DNA of 5,036 bases from Bog-1181 sp964565765 (GCA_964565765.1 CAZMGF010000088.1:1-5036); one strand, 5' to 3'; positions 1 to 5,036 are shown, counted from the stretch's first letter. A program made the numbers and translations. Notes: generated by a model not told the origin, from the letters alone.

Positions 1-800
1 TAGAGTCCGCGAAAACAGCGCCGTTTTTTTCGGAAAAAAAGTTCATCCTGATAAAAAATTTCACAAAGTTCAAAAAAGACGGCATGTCACAGTTGTTGGA
101 TTTTTTGCCGCAAATACCTGAATTTACAACCATGGTGCTGACAACAACGGACGACGCCAAAGACATTCTGGGTATGGGGCTGCCTTCGAAAAATATAATC
201 AATATTTCCGCTTCGCAGGCCGCCGACATGAAAAACTGGGCGGCCGGATATCTGAAGCCTCTTGGAAAATCAATAGACCCTGAAGTCCTGGAATATATAA
301 TAACTGAATCGAATTTTGAGCCTGCAATTGTAAAAAACGAACTGGATAAAATGATACTTATATCAGGCGATAAAAAGGATATTGCAATGGAGGATTTTTC
401 AGCCATACGCGGGGTTGACAGGGGGTACGGCCTTGATGAACTAACCGAGGCCATAGTTGACAGGGACGAAGCCAGGTCCTTTGTAATCCTTGAAAAACTG
501 CTGCCGGACAGCGCGCCGGAACAGCTTATGGGATTCATTTTTTACAGGATAAAGGCCCTGTACATATTGAGATTTTTTCTTGCCGGCGGGGAATTCAAAA
601 AACTTTTCAGGTTTGTATATATAAAAGACATAGAAAAAGCCAGAGCGCAGGCTAAAAGTTTTGCAAGGGTGCCATATGTGGATATTCTGGCCATAATTAA
701 TGACGCTGACAGGGCCGTCAAACACTCATCCAGGGACAGGGCAGGGGCCATAATGATGGTCATGCTTTCAAGAATATTCTTGAGGCTCGGGAAGAAGTAA
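1..800 (+). CDS. holA: DNA polymerase III delta subunit, 5'-truncated by window edge
   Basis: Delta subunit of the clamp loader, which opens the sliding clamp and loads it onto primed DNA at the replication fork. The frame is open from the first base (codons begin at position 3) and gives 265 residues before the TAA at 798-800. The family is usually about 330-345 residues, so roughly 60-80 N-terminal residues lie outside. The visible part starts in the P-F-F-S-E-K-K-F-I-L-I-K-N segment typical of delta (a strand of the AAA+-like domain I). It continues through domain II, with the pattern W-x(6)-L-x-x-G-x-x-I-x-x-x-x-L and then E-L-D-K-M. It ends in the helical collar domain, beginning near G-L-D-E-L-T-E-A-I. 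The ATG at 84 is internal, because homologous sequence continues upstream of it. The gene is convergent with rpsT and shares a terminator with it. Identity rests on family pattern recognition; no disruption is seen. Confidence 0.93.
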   Translation, partial: ESAKTAPFFSEKKFILIKNFTKFKKDGMSQLLDFLPQIPEFTTMVLTTTDDAKDILGMGLPSKNIINISASQAADMKNWAAGYLKPLGKSIDPEVLEYIITESNFEPAIVKNELDKMILISGDKKDIAMEDFSAIRGVDRGYGLDELTEAIVDRDEARSFVILEKLLPDSAPEQLMGFIFYRIKALYILRFFLAGGEFKKLFRFVYIKDIEKARAQAKSFARVPYVDILAIINDADRAVKHSSRDRAGAIMMVMLSRIFLRLGKK

Positions 801-815
801 GAATAAAAATATAAT

Positions 816-847
816 AAAAAAAGGCGCTTTTAAAAGCGCCTTTTTTT
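816..847. terminator. Bidirectional intrinsic terminator between holA and rpsT
   Basis: The perfect inverted repeat GGCGCTTTT / AAAAGCGCC (823-840) is flanked by A7 on the left and T7 on the right. Read on either strand it forms a GC-rich hairpin followed by a U run. It therefore suits both holA (+, stop at 800) and rpsT (-, stop at 871). Seen directly in the sequence; termination activity is inferred. Confidence 0.9.
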
Positions 848-870
848 ATTATTACACCAGGGCGTCAGGT

Positions 871-1122
871 TTATTTTTTAACTGCGGTTTTCTTTGAGGC
901 CCTTGCCTTATACCTGTCGCCTGTATTTTTCTTGAGTATGCCTGCCTGAACTGCCTTATCAACCGCGGAATAAACTTCCGGAAGCATTTTTTTTGCTTCT
1001 TCGGGATTCTGGGTCCTTATTTTTTTCAATATGTTACGGACGCGGGAAACCACAGATTTTCTCCTATCGGTCCGTTTCTGGGTCTTTCTTAAATCTTTGA
1101 TTGAAGCTTTTAAATTCGGCAT
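871..1122 (-). CDS. rpsT: 30S ribosomal protein S20
   Basis: An 83-residue, very basic protein matching bacterial S20 in length (about 85-90 residues) and layout. S20 is a primary 16S rRNA-binding protein of the small subunit body. The start M-P-N-L-K-A-S is followed by a long Lys/Arg helix (about residues 8-36). Next comes the segment V-D-K-A-V-Q-A-G-I-L-K-K-N-T, which corresponds to the conserved 'DKA-x-x-x-G-x-I-x-x-N' signature. The tail is Lys-rich (K-K-T-A-V-K-K). A textbook ribosome binding site, GGAGGT, lies at 1131-1136 on the minus strand, 8 bases from the ATG. The gene is monocistronic by appearance: its own promoter lies upstream and a terminator follows. The sequence is somewhat divergent in its middle part but the call is secure. 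Convergent neighbours holA and rpsT also occur in other bacteria, Bacillus being one I recall. Confidence 0.95.
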   Translation of the reverse strand: MPNLKASIKDLRKTQKRTDRRKSVVSRVRNILKKIRTQNPEEAKKMLPEVYSAVDKAVQAGILKKNTGDRYKARASKKTAVKK

Positions 1123-1162
1123 TCCTTTTAACCTCCAAAAGTTTTAAAAAAAACATAGATAA

Positions 1163-1191
1163 ATTCTAATAAAATGCGGGGGTTTTGTCAA
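1163..1191 (-). promoter_or_regulatory. rpsT promoter (sigma-70 type)
   Basis: On the minus strand the -35 box TTGACA (1186-1191, exact consensus) is followed by a 17-base spacer and the -10 box TAGAAT (1163-1168, 5 of 6). Transcription would begin near 1156, leaving a leader of about 34 bases that contains the GGAGGT site of rpsT. Strength and spacing fit a highly expressed ribosomal protein gene. Confidence 0.85.
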
Positions 1192-1200
1192 TAGTTTTTA

Positions 1201-1380
1201 GCTGATTGTTGATGATTTCCGCTATTTTAAGGATTATCCGGTGAATATGCGCAATATTTTGCGCGATAAAACAGGGTTTTGCTCATCTTATAGTTTTAAA
1301 CCATTTAAAATAAAGGATAAAATGGCGGCACGGTTGTTGCTAATTTAATATATATAATAAATAATGAATGAGGTTGAGCA
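1201..1380. other. AT-rich gap with small hairpin and weak promoter-like boxes
   Basis: The region between the divergent rpsT promoter and the next + strand ORF has no convincing gene. GCGCAA (1249-1254) and TTGCGC (1259-1264) form a 6-bp stem with a 4-base loop and no T run, so it is more like an operator or structural element than a terminator. An AT-rich stretch at 1337-1365 contains TATAAT (1353-1358) and, at 17-base spacing, TTGCTA (1337-1342) with AATAAT (1360-1365). This is a possible promoter for the ORFs that follow, but no box pair is strong. Confidence 0.35.
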
Positions 1381-1605
1381 GTGATAAAAACAGATAAAAC
1401 AATTACTGAAGGGGGGCATATGAAGCAAATAATGGAAATTACAATCAGCCTTGCGTTTGACAGCACGATACTTGCCGGGGGGGCCAGCATTGCGCCGGAT
1501 AAATTAGTAATTGATTATGACGTGAGGAATGTTTCGGGGCTTATCATGAGGGGTGAAAAACGGGAGCCGGCCGCATCAAATGCGGCCGGTAAACCCAGGG
1601 GTTGA
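1381..1605 (+). CDS. Small hypothetical ORF, 74 residues, doubtful
   Basis: I do not recognise this protein. From GTG 1381 (GAGG at 1370-1373, 7-base spacing) it gives 74 residues. From the in-frame ATG 1420, preceded by the run AAGGGGGG at 1409-1416, it gives 61. The middle has a short mildly hydrophobic stretch (I-S-L-A-F-D-S-T-I-L-A-G-G-A) but no clear membrane segment or signal peptide. The C-terminal 20 residues are basic and low in complexity, and part of them is encoded by a perfect 10-bp inverted repeat, which is unusual for a conserved protein. The stop is 6 bases before the next ORF start, so the two could be co-transcribed. It could be a real small gene, a decayed fragment, or a chance ORF over a structured leader for the downstream gene. 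Confidence 0.35.
   Translation: MIKTDKTITEGGHMKQIMEITISLAFDSTILAGGASIAPDKLVIDYDVRNVSGLIMRGEKREPAASNAAGKPRG
1566..1590 (+). repeat. Strong GC-rich hairpin at ORF junction
   Basis: CCGGCCGCAT (1567-1576) and ATGCGGCCGG (1580-1589) are exact reverse complements separated by the 3-base loop CAA. A possible G-U pair at 1566/1590 would extend the stem. No T run follows on the + strand, so it is not a standard terminator. It sits just before the stop of the short ORF (1603-1605) and the start of the membrane protein (1612), where it could influence translation coupling or RNA stability. The structure is seen; the role is inferred. Confidence 0.7.
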
Positions 1606-1611
1606 TGAGAA

Positions 1612-2049
1612 ATGCAGGCCATAATCAATTATGACAAAGGGGTTTCAACGGCTGATGGCGCGCGCGAGGCGCCGGTTATGATTGTGAAATGGCTCGTTAT
1701 TATGATGCCGTTCCTTTCAGCGGCAATAGCAGTTATTACAGCGAAATATAACGCCTATTTCAATACAGGCAATGACCGTACAGATGTATTGTTCATAATT
1801 GCAGAAGGGATGCTTTTCATGGCGTGGATTACCATGGCGGTAATATTTTTAAAAAAACACGCCTCACGGGAGAATAAAGCGCTGATTGTGTATTGTATAT
1901 TTTTCTTCTCGGTTTTTTCATTGTTGTTCAATATTTTTTGCGAATTCACAGGAATAACGGCCGGATTATACATTAACCCGGCTGTATTCATTATTTACGC
2001 GCTGGCCGTCTTTGTGCTATTGCCAGGCAATACCCCCGACGCGAAATAA
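1612..2049 (+). CDS. Small integral membrane protein, function unknown
   Basis: I cannot assign a family. From ATG 1612 it has 145 residues. The first 22 are polar, followed by about four membrane segments: roughly 23-44 (W-L-V-I-M-M-P-F-L), 59-80 (with A-W-I-T-M-A-V-I-F-L), 90-110 (Y-C-I-F-F-F-S-V-F) and 120-137. A basic loop K-K-H-A-S-R-E-N-K between segments 2 and 3 is probably cytoplasmic. The upstream AGGGG (1597-1601) is 10 bases from ATG 1612. GAGG (1666-1669) is 8 bases from the in-frame ATG 1678, which would remove the polar N-terminus and give 123 residues starting at the first membrane segment, so that start is equally likely. The F-N-x-F-C segment near 106-110 faintly recalls TspO proteins, but their key residues and fifth helix are missing, so I do not assign it. 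A separate promoter follows before argS, so it is probably not part of the argS transcript. Confidence 0.65.
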   Translation: MQAIINYDKGVSTADGAREAPVMIVKWLVIMMPFLSAAIAVITAKYNAYFNTGNDRTDVLFIIAEGMLFMAWITMAVIFLKKHASRENKALIVYCIFFFSVFSLLFNIFCEFTGITAGLYINPAVFIIYALAVFVLLPGNTPDAK

Positions 2050-2091
2050 TAAAAAACGGAAAACCATTCTTTTTTTAACCGATAAAAACAA

Positions 2092-2120
2092 TTTACAATT
2101 TCCCGTTTAACGTTTACAAT
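2092..2120 (+). promoter_or_regulatory. argS promoter (sigma-70 type)
   Basis: The -35 box TTTACA (2092-2097) and the -10 box TACAAT (2115-2120) each match consensus at 5 of 6 bases and are separated by exactly 17 bases. Both boxes fall within a repeated 9-mer, TTTACAATT (2092-2100 and 2113-2121). The predicted start of transcription near 2127 leaves a leader of about 23 bases containing GGAG (2139-2142) before GTG 2150. This argues against translation starting at the in-frame TTG 2120, which lies inside the -10 box. Confidence 0.7.
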
Positions 2121-2149
2121 TGTTTGAAGTCAAAACATGGAGAATAATT

Positions 2150-3820
2150 GTGGCGTTAACAGCTTTTATCAAGGAAGAAATCAGGGGAATAGTAACGGAG
2201 CTTTTCGGAGTTGACGCTCCGGCGGGATCATTTGACGTTTCTGCAGTTCCCGAAAATCAGCCGGGGCATCTCGGGTCGAATATCGCCATGTCGCTGGCAA
2301 AGGCCCTGAAAAAACCGCCTTTTATTATCGGCGAAGCAATCAGCGGGCGGCTCAAATGCAGGGAATACGTTGAAGATTCAACAGTAATAAAACCCGGTTA
2401 TACAAATATAACACTTAAGAATTCTTTTTATGTTTCCGAACTAAATAAGCTGCTTTCTTCCGATGCTTATTTCAGGAATAATTTTGGCGGAGGAAAAAAA
2501 GTTAATATTGAGTTTGTTTCCGCCAATCCTGTGGGGCCCTTAAATATTGTAAGCGGAAGGGCGGCCGCTTACGGCGACACCCTGGCTTCAATATACGCTT
2601 ATTCCGGTTTTGTTGTTGAGAGGGAGACTTACGTTAATGATTTTGGAAGGCAGATGCACCTGTTCGCTCTGTCTCTTCTGGCAAGGTATCTGCAGCTTAA
2701 CGGAGTAAACGCGCCACTGCCTGAAGAGGGCTACCAGGGTGAATATGTAGCGGATATTGCGGGGGCCATGGCCGCGGAAAAGGGGCCTGGTTTTTACACA
2801 GAGTCCGGAGGGGGAGAGGAGCTGGAAAAATCTCCCGTGTATAATGAGGTGAGGAAATTCGGGCTGAAATATGTGCTGGCTATGCAGAAGGCCACGCTTG
2901 AAAAATTCGGGGTAAAATTTGACACCTGGTTCTCGGAAGCTTCCCTGCATAAAAACGGCGATGTTGAAGAAGCTTTTAAAGCAATTGAAAGCAGGGGGCT
3001 GTTTTATGAAAAAGAGGACGCTGTCTGGTTTAAAACCACGGAGTTTGGCGATGATAAGGACAGGGTTGTCAGGAAAAAAGACGGCGATTTTACATATTTT
3101 GCAAGTGATATAGCTTATGTGCTCAATAAAATAAAACGCGGGTCGGATATGGTTGTAAACATTCTCGGCCCCGACCACCACGGGTATGTCAAAAGGCTTG
3201 AATCAATAATGCAGGGGCTCGGGTTTGAAAAAGAGCGCATTAAGGTCATAATACTGCAGCAGGTCAATCTTCTTGAGGGCGGGGAAAAAATGAAGATGTC
3301 AAAAAGGGCGGGAAATTTTGTTTCCCTTGATGAGCTTCTTGAAAGCGTAGGCCGTGACGCGGCGAGGTACTTTTTTATAATGAGGTCATTCACCTCACAC
3401 CTTGATTTTGACCTTGAACTTGCAAGGGAAGCTTCGGATAAAAATCCGGTATTTTATGTGCAGTACGCATACGCAAGGCTGTGCAACATATTTGAGAAGG
3501 CAAAAGAGGAGGCAAAACCGGAAGAATATATTTCCGGCGTGGAATTTATAAAACTTGAAAAAGAGGAAAAGGAACTAATTCTCGCGATGCTTATGATACC
3601 GCAATATATACTGGAATCCGCCGAAAGGGACTCGCCAAACTGGCTGACGCAGGCCATACACGCGCTTGCTGGTTTTTTTCATACATTTTACGCAAAGCAC
3701 AGGGTTGTTCAGGAGGACAGGCAATCGATGTTGAAGAGGCTCTATATACTTACCGCGTTAAAAAAGACATTCGAAATATGTTTTTCTATAATTGGAATCA
3801 CTCCAAGGGAGAAAATGTAG
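2150..3820 (+). CDS. argS: Arginyl-tRNA synthetase with atypical HIGH motif
   Basis: Class I aminoacyl-tRNA synthetase joining arginine to tRNA(Arg) in the cytoplasm at the cost of ATP. From GTG 2150 (GGAG at 2139-2142, 7-base spacing) it has 556 residues, normal for bacterial ArgRS. Order of parts: the N-terminal tRNA D-loop recognition domain, about 1-110; the Rossmann catalytic domain, opening with E-F-V-S-A-N-P-V-G-P (121-130), with Y-V-N-D-F-G near 161 and F-A-S-D-I-A-Y-V-L and G-P-D-H-H-G-Y near 317-346; K-M-S-K-R at 382-386; and the C-terminal helical anticodon-binding DALR domain from about 437, ending in the usual L-x-x-I-G-I-T-P-R-E-K-M. The oddity is residues 132-135: where ArgRS normally has H-x-G-H, this protein reads N-I-V-S, losing both histidines and the glycine while flanking residues P-L and G-R-A-A-A-Y-G-D are kept. 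The frame is intact, so it is probably functional. An in-frame TTG at 2120 would add 10 residues but overlaps the promoter. Confidence 0.95.
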   Translation: MALTAFIKEEIRGIVTELFGVDAPAGSFDVSAVPENQPGHLGSNIAMSLAKALKKPPFIIGEAISGRLKCREYVEDSTVIKPGYTNITLKNSFYVSELNKLLSSDAYFRNNFGGGKKVNIEFVSANPVGPLNIVSGRAAAYGDTLASIYAYSGFVVERETYVNDFGRQMHLFALSLLARYLQLNGVNAPLPEEGYQGEYVADIAGAMAAEKGPGFYTESGGGEELEKSPVYNEVRKFGLKYVLAMQKATLEKFGVKFDTWFSEASLHKNGDVEEAFKAIESRGLFYEKEDAVWFKTTEFGDDKDRVVRKKDGDFTYFASDIAYVLNKIKRGSDMVVNILGPDHHGYVKRLESIMQGLGFEKERIKVIILQQVNLLEGGEKMKMSKRAGNFVSLDELLESVGRDAARYFFIMRSFTSHLDFDLELAREASDKNPVFYVQYAYARLCNIFEKAKEEAKPEEYISGVEFIKLEKEEKELILAMLMIPQYILESAERDSPNWLTQAIHALAGFFHTFYAKHRVVQEDRQSMLKRLYILTALKKTFEICFSIIGITPREKM

Positions 3821-3968
3821 AGGTTTTCATTATCTGATACCACGTGCAGTATTGTGGCACGAACCTTTTATCATATTTTGTTAATTTAAATCACGTGCTG
3901 TTAAGCAAATATATCCTTTGATTAACTGATTAACCAAAAAACCCAAAAACCTTCTAATTTCAATTTAT

Positions 3969-3984
3969 TGTTTCACGTGAAACC
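3969..3984. promoter_or_regulatory. parS: parS centromere site for ParB
   Basis: The 16 bases TGTTTCACGTGAAACC match the widely conserved bacterial chromosomal parS consensus TGTTTCACGTGAAACA at 15 of 16 positions, and the inner 14 bases form a perfect palindrome. ParB (Spo0J) binds such sites, spreads using CTP and recruits ParA and SMC for chromosome segregation. The site is intergenic. In most bacteria parS sites cluster near oriC, often near parAB, which is not in this window. The match is seen directly; binding is inferred. Confidence 0.88.
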
Positions 3985-4039
3985 GGCTAATTTTAACATT
4001 CATACAAGAAGTGTAAGTATCTTGTCATCACGCTAATCT

Positions 4040-4070
4040 TTGACAAACTGGAAATCTGTAGTAGTATTAT
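4040..4070 (+). promoter_or_regulatory. Probable promoter upstream of secreted-protein gene
   Basis: The -35 box TTGACA (4040-4045, exact consensus) is followed by TATTAT (4065-4070, 5 of 6) at a 19-base spacing, or by TAGTAT (4062-4067, 4 of 6) at 16. Transcription would start near 4077. The -35 box overlaps one arm of the inverted repeat TTGTCA / TGACAA (4022-4046), which could be an operator. The likely target is the gene at 4231, or a short leader RNA ending near 4144. Confidence 0.55.
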
Positions 4071-4084
4071 AACTGTGGTTTAAA

Positions 4085-4115
4085 ACGTTTGCATAAAGAA
4101 GTAACACGTTTGCAT
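4085..4115 (+). repeat. Pair of 10-base direct repeats 21 bases apart
   Basis: ACGTTTGCAT occurs exactly at 4085-4094 and again at 4106-4115. The 21-base step equals two helical turns, placing both copies on the same DNA face just downstream of the predicted transcription start. This suits cooperative binding of a regulator, although an RNA role in the leader is also possible. Confidence 0.55.
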
Positions 4116-4116
4116 T

Positions 4117-4144
4117 GGGCGCATAAGATTGGGCCCTTTTTTTT
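4117..4144 (+). terminator. Possible early terminator with T8 tract
   Basis: GGGC (4117-4120) can pair with GCCC (4133-4136) across a 12-base loop, and eight T residues (4137-4144) follow directly. The stem is only 4 bp, so termination would be weak or conditional. It lies about 40-65 bases after the predicted start of transcription and 86 bases before the ATG at 4231, the arrangement expected of a short RNA or an attenuated leader. Confidence 0.35.
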
Positions 4145-4230
4145 GAATGATTTGATATAACGTTTAAATAAAAACAGTAAAAAAATGCGGGGGAACCGGA
4201 TGACTTCACGCGAGAATGGGGGTTAGGAAA

Positions 4231-5036
4231 ATGAAAAAAATGAAATTACTTGGATTTTTTTCGCTCCTATCCTTAGCTCTTTATTCATCTCTTTTTGCCG
4301 ATCCTGCGATAATTTCTGTCTCTATGAACCCGCCAAATCCCGGTTATGGCGATGTTGTAGTTGTAAATGTCACCATGTGCGCCAGCATTTATAACAATAC
4401 TTTTATAGATATAGCGGTCAGCTCGTCTCCCGGCAGGATAGTGCCTGGAACCGGCGGGCAGGTTTTTCTTGTGACGGGTACAAATACGAACGGAGTGGCC
4501 TATATAGACCAGCCGGTTATAAATGTTCCAAATCAGTTTGGCGCAAGTTTTTTACCGCAGCCGCCCGGCGGCACGATTGCCAACTGCCCGGATTGCGGCA
4601 GCGGCAGCAATGACGGCGAAATTGTGAACCAGACTTACACGCTTCACATTCCGGCCGCGAGTTATTTTACCGGCTGCAACATTCAAAACTTGTACCTGCA
4701 GGTCGGGGCAAGGTACTCAAATCTTGGCGTGGGTGACTGGGTTGGATTAACGGCTAATTGCGCGACCAGCGGCGCCACAGTAAGCTGGCCGATTCCCGTG
4801 CCGCCGCAGTCTTTTAATATATCAAAGAGATATGAAGGTGTGCTCCAGACAGCCGGCGACCTTATTCTTTTTTCAATTGATTACAATTACGCCAACGGCG
4901 CCGGTTTTAACGTTGTAGATTCGATACCGGGCGGCGGAAATTTTACGCTTGTATCATCCGGGCCGCAGACAATTCCTGGCGGAAGCGTTGTAGGCCCGGC
5001 GCCCGTCGCCACTTCCGGAACTTTTACCTGGTCGTT
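4231..5036 (+). CDS. Secreted DUF11-like repeat protein, 3'-truncated by window edge
   Basis: The ATG at 4231 opens a frame that runs past the window end (268 codons seen). The upstream sequence GGGGGTTAGG at 4218-4227 supplies the ribosome binding site. The N-terminus is a classic Sec signal peptide: M-K-K-M-K, then a hydrophobic core about residues 6-20, with probable signal peptidase I cleavage after L-F-A (residue 23). Residues 24-190 are Gly, Pro, Asn and Thr rich and predicted mainly beta. They contain cysteines at 50, 119, 122 (C-P-D-C), 149 and 177, which could form disulfides outside the cytoplasm. From about 194 the pattern F-N-I-S-K-R-Y-E-G then A-G-D-L-I-L-F-S-I-D-Y-N-Y and V-V-D-S-I-P-G-G resembles the DUF11 / conserved-repeat domain of bacterial surface proteins. 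An adhesin, cell-envelope or extracellular structural role is plausible; the precise function is unknown. The missing C-terminus could carry more repeats or a sorting signal. Confidence 0.85.
   Translation, partial: MKKMKLLGFFSLLSLALYSSLFADPAIISVSMNPPNPGYGDVVVVNVTMCASIYNNTFIDIAVSSSPGRIVPGTGGQVFLVTGTNTNGVAYIDQPVINVPNQFGASFLPQPPGGTIANCPDCGSGSNDGEIVNQTYTLHIPAASYFTGCNIQNLYLQVGARYSNLGVGDWVGLTANCATSGATVSWPIPVPPQSFNISKRYEGVLQTAGDLILFSIDYNYANGAGFNVVDSIPGGGNFTLVSSGPQTIPGGSVVGPAPVATSGTFTWS

Larger units (their letters stand above)
3821..4230. other. 410-base intergenic region with centromere-like and regulatory elements
   Basis: No convincing gene on either strand. It contains in order: a weak hairpin CGTGC / GCACG (3843-3847, 3857-3861) followed by AACCTTTTATC, which might end the argS transcript; CACGTG cores at 3841, 3892 and 3973, the last inside a parS site; the tandem 8-mer TGATTAAC at 3919-3934; ACAAGA / TCTTGT (4004-4009, 4020-4025) and TTGTCA / TGACAA (4022-4027, 4041-4046) inverted repeats around a promoter; paired ACGTTTGCAT repeats; a short GGGC / GCCC hairpin with T8; and the ribosome binding site of the last gene. 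Confidence 0.7.

Noticed and set aside
1..83. holA starting at ATG 84 as a shorter complete gene
   Set aside because: The same frame is open to the window edge and encodes recognisable delta sequence upstream, so the ATG is internal.
441..763. Two overlapping antisense open frames (94 and 73 codons) inside holA
   Set aside because: They lie opposite a clearly conserved gene, show no family resemblance and have no promoter of their own; they are shadows of the holA coding pattern.
1171..1182. Twelve-base identity AAAATGCGGGGG shared with about 4182-4193
   Set aside because: One shared 12-mer is expected by chance in a window this size, and the contexts differ.
1305..1490. Antisense 61-codon hydrophobic frame overlapping the start of the short ORF
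   Set aside because: No clear Shine-Dalgarno site or promoter on that strand; hydrophobicity follows from AT-rich sequence.
1755..1991. Antisense 78-codon frame within the membrane protein
   Set aside because: The sense frame gives coherent membrane helices; the antisense frame has no supporting start site.
1612..2049. Assignment of the membrane protein to the TspO/MBR family
   Set aside because: Only a faint F-N-x-F-C resemblance; the Trp/Pro signature residues and the fifth helix are missing.
2588..3657. Long antisense frames (up to 197 codons) and a 64-codon + strand frame within argS
   Set aside because: All overlap well-conserved ArgRS motifs, and their translations look like reversed or shifted coding sequence.
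3821..4230. Replication origin next to the parS site
   Set aside because: No TTATCCACA-type DnaA boxes or AT-rich unwinding repeats were found, so parS alone supports only proximity.
4077..4230. Known riboswitch (c-di-GMP or preQ1) ahead of the secreted protein
   Set aside because: The conserved bases and helices of these classes are not present.

Overview
This window is a stretch of bacterial chromosome from an organism I cannot name. Base composition is moderate, with AT-rich gaps between genes. Promoters are of the ordinary sigma-70 type (TTGACA / TATAAT-like), Shine-Dalgarno sites are purine-rich, and GTG starts are used. The last gene encodes an exported protein with a DUF11-like repeat. 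Together with the unusual sequences of S20 and ArgRS, this suggests an uncultivated bacterial lineage rather than a model phylum; that is an inference, not an identification.

Layout: (1) 1-800, + strand: the 3' part of holA, the delta subunit of the DNA polymerase III clamp loader, cut by the window edge. (2) 816-847: a symmetric hairpin flanked by A and T runs, serving as terminator for both convergent genes. (3) 871-1122, - strand: rpsT, ribosomal protein S20, with a clear promoter at 1163-1191. (4) 1381-2049, + strand: a doubtful short ORF, then a small membrane protein of unknown function, with a strong hairpin at their junction. (5) 2092-3820, + strand: argS with its own promoter; the true start is probably GTG 2150. 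Its catalytic HIGH motif is replaced by Asn-Ile-Val-Ser while KMSKR is intact. (6) 3821-4230: a 410-base gap holding a near-perfect parS centromere site (15 of 16 bases of the ParB consensus), two further CACGTG cores, a promoter, a pair of 10-base direct repeats and a possible U-tailed early terminator. (7) 4231 to the end, + strand: the 5' part of a gene for a secreted protein with a signal peptide, open at the window edge.

holA, rpsT and argS are housekeeping genes of replication and translation, each apparently transcribed separately. The holA-rpsT neighbourhood is familiar from other bacteria. The parS site suggests, without proving it, that this locus lies in the origin-proximal part of the chromosome and that a ParABS segregation system is encoded elsewhere. 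No mobile element, CRISPR array, tRNA or rRNA was seen. The most unusual signals are the parS-containing gap and the HIGH-less ArgRS; I did not find evidence for a wholly new multi-gene system.
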